Counted from the stretch's first letter, positions 48,001 through 55,237 are shown. The stretch: 60,942 nucleotides of DNA from Ruminococcus sp. (GCA_017458845.1 JAFSZY010000033.1:1-60942); one strand, 5' to 3'. Notes: generated by a model from the letters alone, not told the origin. Numbers and translations are program-made.

Positions 48001-50063
48001 ACCTATCACTGACTGATATCTGGTCAACTACTCCGCCCTCGGATATGAAGGATGTCACCGCAGTCGCGATAGATTGCCGTAAGACAGACAGCGGAAAGGA
48101 CTTTGTACTTGGTGTAAAGAAGGGTATAGACCTCACAATCAATATGATGTCGCCCGATGACGAAGAGCGAAGCGATATCGAGACCTACAACGAGGCTGTT
48201 GTTACAGGCTTCAATCAAGAAATCGGCAGGAACCTCATTTTGAACACCCTCACCAGTGTTACCCTCCGCTTCACAAAGCCTCAGTTCATCAAGTCCGCTT
48301 TTCCTGCTTCCGGTACGCAGGATAATCCCGAGAGCGTCGTTAACGGCAGCGTTATGGACTATATTCTCACTGTGACCAACCCCGATCCGGAAATTCCGAT
48401 GGCAAATATCGTGATCGAGGACAAATTCCCAATGGCATTGGTTCCGAACAACTATTATAAGGTAAGGTTCAACGACGGAGATAGTATTTTAATTGATAAC
48501 ACCTTGCGCGTCAGTTACTCCGTGACTACCGGTAAGAACGATAATAACGAGGATGTGCGCGTATTTACCGCTACGGTAGATGTGCTCGATCCGGGCGATA
48601 CAGTAGAAATTACGATTCCGGTCAAGGTAGGGCTTGAAAAAGGTACGAACATCTCTAACGAAGCTAAAATCACCTCAATCAACGGCGTCCCGTACTCTAA
48701 TATTACAAGCAACACGACCTATCATACGGTCACCGGCGTGAAAGCAAAGATACTGAAGGTCAACGCCAAGGATGAACCTCTCTCCGGCGCGACGCTCGAG
48801 ATTTACGAGCGGAATGAAACTAACTGTGACGCGCAAGGAAACCTGAAATCCGGCGCGACTCCGATGTCGCTTAAAAACGATAACATTTCGTATGGTACCG
48901 CCTTTACCTCCTCGGACGAGGTGAGCCACTTCGACGTTGCGGCGGGAGAATATATCCTCCACGAAACCGCCGTTCCCGCGGACAGCGGCTACAAGCTCGC
49001 TGAGGATATCCCGTTTACCATTGATGTCGAGGGTATTATCTATGTGAACGGCGAGCCGGTCAACTACGTCAAGATGGTTGATGAACCTGCCTATAAGGTC
49101 ATCTTCCACGAGAATAAACCCGCCGGTACTGCCGACGAGATTCAAAAGATCTTCCGTATCTATGAGCCGATGGATCTTACCGATGGCAAGATAACCCATT
49201 TCTACGATATCCCCGAGTGGGCAGGTGATGAGTATGTCTTTGCCGGATGGTATCATAACAGTGGTTATACCGAATGTGATACGCCGGACAGCGCTGCCGG
49301 TACAGCATCAAACTTCGAGAACGATACCTACACAGAGCGTGATACAGACTATCATCTATACGCAAAGTGGATAAAAGTCGGCAATGTTCAAAAGGACGGC
49401 GAGGACGCGAATATAATCAACGGCTATCGGGGCTTCGGTCTCGCGGGCGTTCAGATTCGCGACCCGCAAATGTACGATGAAAACTATACCGGGATAACAT
49501 CCGGCGGTATGAGATTTGTTACCTCGCTGAGCGAAGAGCTCCTTTCGAAAATCGACGCTCTGTCCTCAACAAAGGTCGAAACACCCGAAGGCAACGTCAA
49601 CGTAGAGTACGGCTATGCAGTGGGTACAGAAGCTAATATAAATGACTTTATCAATCACTACAACGTAGAGGATACCACGGCATACACCCTGCAATACAAG
49701 GGTGAGAATGTAAACGGAAAGAATACCACTGTCAAAGGTATCGGGGCAAACACCGACTACCGTTATATTACCAATGTAAACTGCACCAAGGGTACCGGAA
49801 AAATCGCTAAGGATCACCGTAACTTTACCGACTACAGATTATATACGCTGGTTGTCACCTATGAGGGTGATTCCGCGTTGAATAAAGCGGAAAAGATTGA
49901 CGCGAGATCCTATATCCGCTACTACGACGCGAACGGCAAGCTCAGAGTATTCTACAATACATACAAGAAGAACGCCTACTATGGAGGCTGCTTGTGCAGC
50001 TTCAATCAGGTGAACTCAATGGCGCTGGCGGCGCAGCCGCCTAAGGAAGCGGAAGCTCCCTGA
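42030..50063 (+). CDS. Giant exported adhesin: BspA-type LRRs, Listeria-Bacteroides repeats, SpaA-like domain (2677 aa)
   Basis: Signal peptide 1-34. About 110-480 holds BspA/DUF285-type leucine-rich repeats (Leu-Lys-Ser-Leu-Asp-Leu-Ser-Gly-Phe-Asp-Ile-Ser). About 510-1080 is a run of Listeria-Bacteroides repeats (Gly-Tyr-Lys-Phe-Lys-Gly-Trp-Tyr and Tyr-Tyr-Ala-His-Trp). A long beta-rich stalk follows with DUF11-like character near 2070-2220 (Thr-Val-Thr-Asn-Pro-Asp-type). A SpaA/Cna-B-like domain at about 2230-2340 has Leu-Ser-Gly-Ala-Thr-Leu-Glu-Ile-Tyr-Glu. One more Gly-Trp-Tyr repeat and the Met-Arg-Phe-Val terminal domain at 2490-2677 end the protein. No LPxTG or terminal membrane helix is present. 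It is the longest gene in the window. Host or microbe adhesion is the expected role of such proteins. Confidence 0.88.
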   Translation: MRKRLVKKCTKGFVSLLLVLLVMVSLFVPGTVYAEEAATGNDIYALVYKINPKSTSNWANTEIVIQRGDTPDPSKVLLTTFSKFADGQYGTTPPWLEKKHDTSNNKYGNDVLRFVIKDRIAPASIAGWFKSTWALEEIQGLENLDTSQCTDMTEAFYGLSKLKSLDLSGFDISNVTSINRFVNGSVLESINISGFNFASVETMSEFIRGAKLTDINLSNIDVSKVKNISYFVANCTALEELDLSYFNPKYIWKLQYAFYNNTSLKKITFGQFQPGINNTADDPSTKDNRLYMNQMFAGCSSLEEIDFSTFEIPDFKKRIEYASMFEGCKSLTTLKHFENLFNPGINSDGWTQRRMFKNCESIETIDLSYLDVYVMGAEIFSGCKSLRSLDLSSMGLSDNFNNWHYQNSRTFNSSVNTGEAQTNIYEGCDELSEVVFSPYYPPANQQGSDPNRTMGYGNSKPIDREWIKIAQPSEDKYPQMMKDNKTAMPELTPLNTKLSTDELFCDFQPQYAGTWVAVSKITLNANGGTPNQQSITGARGMTLDYDPADITTPTRNGYKFKGWYADRESDESQQLAPGVTAEAWSYYAHWEDNTYSIVLHNNETPEQTETISNVKYAQFVPLSGKTFTSSDSNKVLAGWNTRANGEGMEFAANESVDKLTAEDGGTVHLYAMWAKPDVIIRFDSHGGSAIDPRYYTLTDNENVPYGNLSEPMKDGYTFMGWYTEENGQGKKVVTNETDPTTETAYVSLSTTLHAYWQKKPDVTFNLQGGTIDGDDTYVKVCDYGRAIGTIPTPVNGNQAFMGWFTEAQGGTEINSSTKVTGDVTYYAHWGWQPKFETNGGSYIRYTDSDGTHFANPNYPVQSSSSYNLGTLPVVERENYTFDGWYIGDTDTQIHDNETVDLSQNSVFKAHWSLNPICTITLDFNDNSTPNKTIKVYKSQSNEDQNIIGELPTPTREGYRFDGWYDGSDNKYTYQSRISSEASDTLTLTARWTEESHTVTFDPTDGEMVGSTTYTVADGKTLTYLPGANFTDISGSTTIIKKSFDGWYTERNGGGTKLTTATQINADTTYYANWVDNRKSADNYNSMIRWGTLSGNDVTNLGDTLVFHPSASGNISAHLTVDFALENQNNQLPAGAVRITLPKKFFTGWDGETDVTTTESTFTNFNVETSDDGEYYILTNATVFKSTVLEPVYTVDPMRVPGGYVDENGVCRDYFNKEFNVKIEMKNDNDEFVTFQERTLGVELHTDVQTSVYKEQASATLSWSDSWGEKPSDADEYFYVVWTLNASNYNSNQPYQLKWSENTVHDGSVVYSTGLDTWSNEHTTDANHRITVVTKHRRDEAMAQGAWAEVKNEAILNVKWKSGYEQQFRTTGTATAYVGEIIDGNVRTLEKTIPDEYTQEKHYIYGGQDLILNSDVEHLDRFVYNLSYTEKTNQDNPTWTQAGEMSVTPRTYVLTDGVKGRGDVIVTAEKPTGANTRSQWTGANNQETLDDGDYYFTYLDINVTEYDSVYLNGDWANPYENDNLYDYGDIKVYYRTMGSSDFELLKTVTHDEMGLSTQSGSDFEKGYEARIVLPGDTVGYKIEYTSSRYTTDIKVNTAFKLKNSRKVHSLVSTHANAGKHTLLKNKSVMNIQRDGKPDIVADSTDHNAWLSAYELTLSESELYAAKSCLNETTINKPENYFVTDSVASTVEFPVAITGWAYSKNQLGYIKRVKSGIFHDLLPHGFIVDRSKIIVCGRTDEQARQRGSTTINSQKSSANATSYSNNAKEFPGQISSDYYSVTFKDNWEGSGQTMMIINVNCPEDMTATGFVVYYKCKTTINNLHINGTTPKNYIAFTDTTPEQSLPETRINTRNYLDSATRPLFASVDNDQTAYNYSTTTLKTPNVYQYGADSNVTTEGADIAKHQVVGLNTGYSYNISYEGDTSTQTHDLVVYDVIERQINGSTSQWMGEFQSVDVTSIKNQYSADESDGKCAPVVYYATKPKDEFTKEMFDLSLTDIWSTTPPSDMKDVTAVAIDCRKTDSGKDFVLGVKKGIDLTINMMSPDDEERSDIETYNEAVVTGFNQEIGRNLILNTLTSVTLRFTKPQFIKSAFPASGTQDNPESVVNGSVMDYILTVTNPDPEIPMANIVIEDKFPMALVPNNYYKVRFNDGDSILIDNTLRVSYSVTTGKNDNNEDVRVFTATVDVLDPGDTVEITIPVKVGLEKGTNISNEAKITSINGVPYSNITSNTTYHTVTGVKAKILKVNAKDEPLSGATLEIYERNETNCDAQGNLKSGATPMSLKNDNISYGTAFTSSDEVSHFDVAAGEYILHETAVPADSGYKLAEDIPFTIDVEGIIYVNGEPVNYVKMVDEPAYKVIFHENKPAGTADEIQKIFRIYEPMDLTDGKITHFYDIPEWAGDEYVFAGWYHNSGYTECDTPDSAAGTASNFENDTYTERDTDYHLYAKWIKVGNVQKDGEDANIINGYRGFGLAGVQIRDPQMYDENYTGITSGGMRFVTSLSEELLSKIDALSSTKVETPEGNVNVEYGYAVGTEANINDFINHYNVEDTTAYTLQYKGENVNGKNTTVKGIGANTDYRYITNVNCTKGTGKIAKDHRNFTDYRLYTLVVTYEGDSALNKAEKIDARSYIRYYDANGKLRVFYNTYKKNAYYGGCLCSFNQVNSMALAAQPPKEAEAP

Positions 50064-50083
50064 TTGCACTACAGCCAAATACA

Positions 50084-50125
50084 AGCCCCAAGCTTCGGAA
50101 CGCTCTGAAGCTTGGGGCTTTGCTG
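50084..50125 (+). terminator. Terminator of the giant adhesin gene
   Basis: AGCCCCAAGCTTC (from 50084) and GAAGCTTGGGGCT (to 50119) form a 13-bp perfect stem followed by TTGCTGC. The U-tract is short but the stem is very stable. Confidence 0.75.
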
Positions 50126-50215
50126 CACTCAAATTATGTGTTTAAATTTCAAAAAAATTCTCCAAAAGTATTGAAATTTATCTCTGTTATATGTTAAATT
50201 AAAATATTTTTAATA

Positions 50216-50782
50216 ATTCAGCTTCTTGATACGGTAAACCTGACCGATTCAGCACATAAAAAGCTTGGCTCATTTTCGGGTGAAATGAAACAGCGAGCTT
50301 TAATAGCCAAAGCGCTTCTCAATGATCCCGAAATATTGATACTCGACGAGCCGACAGCGGGACTTGACCCAAAGGAGCGAATCAGAATCCGAAACTTTAT
50401 CAGTGAAATCGCCGAGAATAAAATAGTAATTTTTGCTACCCACGTTGTATCAGACATAGAGTTCATAGCTAAAGAAGTTATGCTGATAAAGAAAGGCAAG
50501 CTCGTAGCCTGCGATACCACCCCGAACTTGTTGTCGCAAATCGAGGATAAGGTATTTGAATTAGAAATTGCGTCGGGTGAATTGGAGAGTTATCAAAACA
50601 CCTACCGAGTGTCTAAGCTCTTTCACAAGGACAATTCCGTAATTGCCCGCATAGTCACCGACAATCCACCATCAAAAACAGATCTCACCCGCGCAGCTCC
50701 GACACTTGAGGATTTGTATCTATATGTTTTTGAGGAAGAAACCGCTTTAGATGAAAAAACCTTGTGTTTGCTCTCGTTTTGA
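50216..50782 (+). pseudogene. 5'-truncated ABC transporter ATPase
   Basis: The frame is open from 50216 (Ile-Gln-Leu-Leu-Asp-Thr-Val-Asn-Leu) and contains the signature Phe-Ser-Gly-Glu-Met-Lys-Gln-Arg, Walker B Ile-Leu-Ile-Leu-Asp-Glu-Pro-Thr-Ala-Gly-Leu-Asp-Pro and the His switch Phe-Ala-Thr-His-Val. The N-terminal ~100 residues with Walker A and the Q-loop are missing. The sequence directly upstream is AT-rich non-coding DNA, so the gene is broken at its 5' end. An internal ATG at 50285 lacks a clear ribosome site. The family exports lipids, drugs or peptides. No permease gene follows. It is a remnant, probably from an old deletion after the adhesin gene. Confidence 0.85.
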
Positions 50783-50819
50783 GTTATTATAAAAATATAA
50801 AACACAGGAGGATATAGAT

Positions 50820-51743
50820 ATGGATAGGGAGCAAATGTTAAAAGAGTTTGATGAATATATCAAAGATAAAAATATAGAAATAGAATCGGAAGAAGATTTG
50901 GATAAACATATTCAAGCCTTTTTTGCTACACAGAATTTCAAAGAAAAAATGCTTGGATACGAACACATTGAAGAAGATGAGGCGGAGGATGTTTACGATT
51001 ATCTTGAGTTAGCGGAAACTGCTCCTAGCAAAAAGGAAGCCTTAAAATACGCTAAAAAGGCTTTGGCTATGGAGCCCGAAAACTGGGACGCGGCGTCTAT
51101 GGTTGCTTAGATATCCTCAAATACTCCTGAGGCTTTACTTGACAAGCTAAAAAAGCTTATAGAACAGGCAAACGATGTAATGAAAAGAGATGGTTGGTTC
51201 AGCGAGCAATACATTGGAGATTTCTGGGGATTCCACGAAACAAGACCATATATGCGGCTAAGGAACGTGTACCTTGATATTCTTGTTAAATGTTCAATGT
51301 ACAAAAAAGCCATAGAGGAATGTAAAGAGATTATTCGCTTAAATGATAACGATAATATGGGCGTGAGGTATAAACTAATGCACTTGTATACTTACTTTGA
51401 GGATGAAGAGTCAGCACTTAAACTTTCAAAAAAATATAAAGAAGACTACAGCTCAATGTTCCTCCTGCCACTTTCCATGCTCTATTACAAACTCGGCGAT
51501 TTAAAAAGTTCGACAAAGTACTTAAAGCTCTTAAAAGAGAAGAATAAGGATACATTGAAATTCTTTGAGGCGTTTGTTCATGAAGACGCCGGTACGATTA
51601 TAGAGGATGTTCCCGCGTTCGGATACCAACCGTTGACAATTCAGGAATTCGCGGTTGAAATGGAAGAGAACCAATATTTGTTCGCAATAATGGCTCCGTT
51701 CTTTGTTTGGGGATTGAAAAAACTAAAAAGCAGTAAAAAGTAA
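50820..51743 (+). pseudogene. TPR-like protein split by one in-frame TAG
   Basis: A good ribosome site (ACAGGAGG) starts a 307-residue reading with a single in-frame amber codon at 51108-51110 (residue 97). Both parts belong to one TPR-containing protein: an acidic N-terminus (Glu-Phe-Asp-Glu-Tyr-Ile-Lys-Asp-Lys-Asn), Lys-Lys-Ala-Leu-Ala-Met-Glu-Pro-Glu-Asn-Trp-Asp, then Arg-Pro-Tyr-Met-Arg-Leu and repeated helix pairs such as Leu-Tyr-Tyr-Lys-Leu-Gly-Asp-Leu. Apart from the stop codon the frame is clean, so the mutation is recent, read through, or a sequencing error. Proteins of this type are common in Clostridia and probably act as adaptors; the specific role is unknown. Confidence 0.85.
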
Positions 51744-51749
51744 TTTGAA

Positions 51750-51787
51750 TCGACACAGGTATATTGGAATTGCCTGTGTCGATTTTA
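51750..51787 (+). terminator. Terminator after the TPR-like gene
   Basis: TCGACACAGG (51750-51759) with CCTGTGTCGA (51773-51782), a 10-bp perfect stem, then TTTTACG. Confidence 0.75.
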
Positions 51788-52018
51788 CGCTATAATATCC
51801 GAAATTATTTTGAAGCAGGAAAAAGTCGGGGGGTAAACCCCGACACCATACATCAGCCCGCAGAGCGGACTGTTTCAATTGTAAAGCCAGTTTTGGCAGT
51901 CGACTATTGTGCGCCGTTTGTGGAGTCGGTATGAAAACCTCGTGTGAGGATTATTCTCACAAATTGCATAAAACAATGCAATTTTACCTCTTTTTGCGCC
52001 TATAAGTGAAAGGAGGTA
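51788..52018. other. Gene-free interval with hairpins, possible small RNA
   Basis: There is no protein gene. A TATAAT at 51791-51796 lacks a clear -35. A GTCGGGG/CCCCGAC hairpin lies at 51825-51844, and a GTGTGAG...CTCACA-type pair near 51942-51963. An inverted word, TTGCATAAAACAATGCAA, lies near 51964-51981. These could be parts of a structured RNA or the degraded end of an insertion element. I could not match it to a known RNA class. Confidence 0.35.
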
Positions 52019-52019
52019 T

Positions 52020-52232
52020 TAGCCACCCATTTGTGTCATGTTGAGGAGCGTCTTTTCCTGTCATTCAGAGGAGCGAAGCGACGAAGAATCTTCATCCTCT
52101 TTGTAATGCTATGTGGAGGAAATGAGCGGACAGGCACGGAGACCTGTCCCTACGCGTTCACAACGGGAGCCCGAGACGGACTCCCCTACGGAATGACAGC
52201 GGGGCTGACTTTTGAGTCAGCCCCTTGTTTTT
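52020..52232 (+). repeat. Interspersed repeat, copy 1, ending in a terminator hairpin
   Basis: The element holds the word TGTCATTCAGAGGAGCGAAG (52059 on) running into CGACGAAGAATCTT (to 52092), a preceding GCCACCCATTTGTGTCAT (from 52022), and a terminal hairpin GGGGCTGAC-6-GTCAGCCCC (52201-52224) with TTGTTTTT. All three words occur again at 55477-55590, partly inverted. This is the behaviour of a non-coding, MITE-like or REP-like repeat. The frame open across it (52031-52243) is not gene-like. The end hairpin can act as a terminator. Confidence 0.75.
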
Positions 52233-52239
52233 ACTGTCT

Positions 52240-52932
52240 TTAATCCATCTGGATGAAGAGTTTAATAGCTTTTATCGCCCTGTCGGAGGCAAGCTCCTTG
52301 AACTGCTCATAGTTCTCGGGCTTGTTAAACTTGAAGTCGTCGCTAATGGAGCGCAGGATGGCGAAAGGCACCTTGTTCATATAGCAAACGTGGCCTACCG
52401 CGCCGCCTTCCATTTCACAGCACAGCGCGCCGAACTCGTGTGCGATAAACTCGCGCGGGCCTCTGTGTACAACAAAGAAGTCGCCCGTAGCGATTCTGCC
52501 CGTCATAACGTGGGCGCCGAGGTTCTGGCAGCATTTGGCGAGCTTGTCGCAAGTCTCTTTGTCAGCGGGAATGCCGATAATCTCCTCGTCGGTGAATTTA
52601 ATCTGACCTCTGGGCTCTCCGAGAGCCGTGCAGTTTATGTCATGCTCCACACAATCGGTCGAGATAACGATATCACCTACCGTGAGGTTCCTTGTGATGC
52701 TTCCCGCGATGCCCGAGTTGATAATTGCGTCGGGCTTGAAAAGGTCTATCATAATCTGAGTGCCGACAGCGGCGTTGACCTTGCCGGTTCCGCACTCAAG
52801 AAGAACAACATCCTTGTCAAAGATTTTACCGCTTGTGAATTCCAGCCCCGCTTTTTTAGTAATCTCGGGGTTGTCCATAAGCTCCTTGAGTCCGTTTACC
52901 TCAATTGTAAATGAGCAAATAATTCCAATCAT
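52240..52932 (-). CDS. mtnN: 5'-methylthioadenosine/S-adenosylhomocysteine nucleosidase
   Basis: A 230-residue cytoplasmic enzyme that removes adenine from MTA, SAH and 5'-deoxyadenosine, recycling methionine and feeding the AI-2 precursor. Family features: Met-Ile-Gly-Ile-Ile start with the acidic Glu11, Gly-Ile-Ala-Gly-Ser after Ile-Ile-Asn-Ser, and Cys-Glu-Met-Glu-Gly-Gly-Ala-Val-Gly-His carrying the catalytic/ribose-binding Glu pair. The expected catalytic Asp lies in Arg-Ser-Ile-Ser-Asp-Asp. The ATG at 52932 follows AGGAGAGG; a GTG nine bases upstream is less likely. It is monocistronic on the minus strand, enclosed between the two repeat copies together with glmS. Confidence 0.93.
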   Translation of the reverse strand: MIGIICSFTIEVNGLKELMDNPEITKKAGLEFTSGKIFDKDVVLLECGTGKVNAAVGTQIMIDLFKPDAIINSGIAGSITRNLTVGDIVISTDCVEHDINCTALGEPRGQIKFTDEEIIGIPADKETCDKLAKCCQNLGAHVMTGRIATGDFFVVHRGPREFIAHEFGALCCEMEGGAVGHVCYMNKVPFAILRSISDDFKFNKPENYEQFKELASDRAIKAIKLFIQMD

Positions 52933-52941
52933 TTTTAACAC

Positions 52942-53267
52942 CTCTCCTGTTGTGAATTATGTTTTTTATAACAAATTCAGTATATCACGAAAAATACTAT
53001 TCTTCAAGGGATAAGAGGGAATTATTATGTAAAAATAATTATCAATATTTAAAGATGTGTTGTTTAGACCAATTGCAACAAACAAATCAAACTATTTCAA
53101 AATATATCGGAATTTATAATAAATACAAGTAATGTAACATAAATTTGCAAGTGAAATAATATAAACTTGCAACATTGAGCTTTTTTATATTGACAAACAT
53201 ATTTCTGTGGTATATACTCGTATTGTTATATAAATTGAAGTCTATATTTGTAACGGAGGGATATTTT
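52942..53267. other. Divergent intergenic region mtnN/glmS
   Basis: This is AT-rich leader DNA. It holds an inverted repeat TTGCAAGT-12-ACTTGCAA (53145-53152 and 53165-53172) and the glmS promoter (53190-53218). About 50 bases of leader follow, too short and without the conserved core for a glmS ribozyme. No other gene or RNA is visible in 52950-53140. Confidence 0.6.
53190..53218 (+). promoter_or_regulatory. glmS promoter
   Basis: TTGACA (53190-53195), 17-base spacer, TATACT (53213-53218), close to the sigma-A consensus. The inverted repeat at 53145-53172, just upstream of the -35 box, is a possible activator or repressor site. Confidence 0.85.
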
Positions 53268-55094
53268 ATGTGTGGAATTGTAGGATATGTAGGACCGCGC
53301 GATTGCTCGGACGTGCTCGTTTCCGCTTTGACCAAGCTTGAGTACCGCGGATATGATTCGGCGGGCATAGCTGTATTTGAAAACGGCAAAATTGAAGTAG
53401 CTAAATCCAAGGGCAGACTGACTGACCTTGTCGCTAAAATGGAGAAAGAGGGAAAGCCCCAGGGGCACGCCGGAATCGGACATACGCGCTGGGCTACCCA
53501 CGGAGAACCCTCGGACGTAAACTCCCATCCTCACTCGGGCAGGAGAGTTACAATCGTACACAACGGCATTATAGAAAACTATAAAGAAATAAAGGAGTTT
53601 TTGATTCAGAACGAGCGCGACAATTTCCTCAGTGATACAGATACAGAAATCGCCGCCCAGCTTCTGGACTTCTACTATGACGGCAATCCCATACGCTGTA
53701 TCAGAAAGGTATTGCACGAGCTGCGCGGTTCGTTCGCGCTCGGTATTGTTTTTGCCGACCGTCCCGAGACTGTTTACGCCGTAAGATGCGAGTCCCCGCT
53801 GATTGTCGGACAGGGTATGGGCGAGGCGTTTATCGCGTCCGACGTTCCCGCTATAATAAAGTATACTAAGGATTACTATCTTCTCGAATACGGCGAGATT
53901 GCGGTTCTCAAGAACGGCTCCGCCACATTCTGCGACTTCCACGGCAGAATGGTCGAGAAAGAGCTCAAAACTGCCGAGTTTGACGAGGACAGCGCCGAGA
54001 AGGGCGGCTATCCCCACTTTATGATAAAGGAAATCCACGAGCAGCCCACTGCCGTCAAGACTACTATCACCCCCAGAATTGACAACGGATTTCCCGACCT
54101 TTCCGAGTGCGGAATAACTGTTGACGAGTTAAAGAGATTCAACAATATATTCATCGTCGCCTGCGGTACCGCTATGCACGCGGGTATGGTCGGTAAATAT
54201 GTTATCGAGAAGCTCGCGCGTGTGTCCGTCACGGTTGATATCGCGTCCGAGTTCCGTTACCGTGACCCGCTGATAGGCGAAAACGATTTGGTAATCATCA
54301 TCAGCCAGTCAGGCGAGACCGCGGACTCCAAGGCTGTGCTCAATCTCGTAAAAGGCACGGGAGCAAAAACTCTTGCTATTGTAAATGTAAAGGGAAGCTC
54401 TATAGCCCGCGACGCGGATATGGTAATCTATACCCACGCTGGGCCTGAGATAGCCGTAGCTTCAACCAAGGCATATATGGTACAGCTCGCGGTTATGTAT
54501 CTGCTGGCGTTTGAAATGGCGTACGCAAAGGGCAAAATAGACGAGACGGAATGCAGACGGCTGACAGCAGAATTGGTTAAGATGCCCGAGGTTATCGACA
54601 AGGAGATTGACAGCCTCGTGGACATTTGTCAGTATATCTCTACCAAGCTTATTTTAGCGGACAGCCTGCTTTATATCGGACGCGGACTTGACTACGCGTT
54701 GTCGATGGAGGGCTCGTTAAAGCTCAAGGAGGTTTCATATATCCACTCCGAGAGTTACGCGGCGGGCGAGCTGAAGCACGGCACAATCTCGCTGATTACG
54801 GAAGGTATGCCCGTTATAGCGGTAGCGACGCAAAATTCGCTGCTTGAGAAAACCGTCAGCAATATCAAGGAAGTCAAAGCCAGAGGAGCTATGACTATCG
54901 TAATCTGTGATGAGCTCGCCGAGATTGATTCCGACGCGGCGGATTACACAATCCGTGTTCCAAGAATCTCGGAGACACTTATGCCTATGGCGGCGACAAT
55001 CCCGATGCAGCTTTTAGCGTACTACACCTCTGTCAACAAGGGTAACGACGTCGACAAACCCCGAAACCTCGCTAAATCTGTTACTGTTGAATAA
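53268..55094 (+). CDS. glmS: Glutamine--fructose-6-phosphate aminotransferase (isomerizing)
   Basis: The protein has 608 residues, normal for GlmS. It makes glucosamine-6-phosphate from fructose-6-phosphate and glutamine, the first step to UDP-GlcNAc for wall synthesis. The start Met-Cys-Gly-Ile-Val-Gly-Tyr-Val-Gly puts the nucleophile Cys at position 2, exposed after Met removal. The open frame 93 bases upstream is rejected on this ground and because GGAGGG precedes 53268. Glutaminase motifs (Gly-His-Thr-Arg-Trp-Ala-Thr-His-Gly), two SIS domains (Ser-Gln-Ser-Gly-Glu-Thr-Ala-Asp) and the C-terminal Lys-Ser-Val-Thr-Val-Glu are all present. No self-cleaving leader is seen. It is monocistronic with its own terminator. 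Confidence 0.97.
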   Translation: MCGIVGYVGPRDCSDVLVSALTKLEYRGYDSAGIAVFENGKIEVAKSKGRLTDLVAKMEKEGKPQGHAGIGHTRWATHGEPSDVNSHPHSGRRVTIVHNGIIENYKEIKEFLIQNERDNFLSDTDTEIAAQLLDFYYDGNPIRCIRKVLHELRGSFALGIVFADRPETVYAVRCESPLIVGQGMGEAFIASDVPAIIKYTKDYYLLEYGEIAVLKNGSATFCDFHGRMVEKELKTAEFDEDSAEKGGYPHFMIKEIHEQPTAVKTTITPRIDNGFPDLSECGITVDELKRFNNIFIVACGTAMHAGMVGKYVIEKLARVSVTVDIASEFRYRDPLIGENDLVIIISQSGETADSKAVLNLVKGTGAKTLAIVNVKGSSIARDADMVIYTHAGPEIAVASTKAYMVQLAVMYLLAFEMAYAKGKIDETECRRLTAELVKMPEVIDKEIDSLVDICQYISTKLILADSLLYIGRGLDYALSMEGSLKLKEVSYIHSESYAAGELKHGTISLITEGMPVIAVATQNSLLEKTVSNIKEVKARGAMTIVICDELAEIDSDAADYTIRVPRISETLMPMAATIPMQLLAYYTSVNKGNDVDKPRNLAKSVTVE

Positions 55095-55103
55095 ATTGCG
55101 TTA

Positions 55104-55142
55104 AACAGGCGCGTCCGATATTTGGGCGCGCCTGTTGTTTTG
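55104..55142 (+). terminator. glmS terminator
   Basis: AACAGGCGCG (55104-55113) and CGCGCCTGTT (55127-55136) form a 10-bp perfect stem; GTTTTGTGG follows. Confidence 0.85.
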
Positions 55143-55209
55143 TGGGTTCTGCCTAAATGCAGCGGCAAAAGTTTGTGAATCATTTTTAGCATATTTAAAC
55201 TTTTTATTC

Positions 55210-55237
55210 TTGACAAATGTTACATAGATGTTATAAT
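55210..55237 (+). promoter_or_regulatory. Strong promoter of the second small-peptide gene
   Basis: TTGACA (55210-55215), 16-base spacer, TATAAT (55232-55237). Both boxes are perfect. They drive a short gene starting at 55291. Confidence 0.85.

Noticed and set aside
42030..50063. LPxTG sortase signal in the giant proteins
   Set aside because: I looked at both C-termini; neither has LPxTG nor a terminal membrane helix. Leu-Pro-containing words in the body are internal.
51108..51110. Pyrrolysine or programmed recoding at the TAG
   Set aside because: No pyl genes or recoding element visible; a simple nonsense mutation or sequencing error is more likely.
52031..52243. 70-codon plus-strand frame in the interspersed repeat
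   Set aside because: It spans a non-coding repeat and a terminator hairpin; the composition is not protein-like.
53219..53267. glmS ribozyme in the leader
   Set aside because: Leader too short and lacks the conserved core.
53226..54038. 270-codon minus-strand frame over glmS
   Set aside because: glmS is unambiguous on the plus strand; the reverse frame has no start signal or family pattern.
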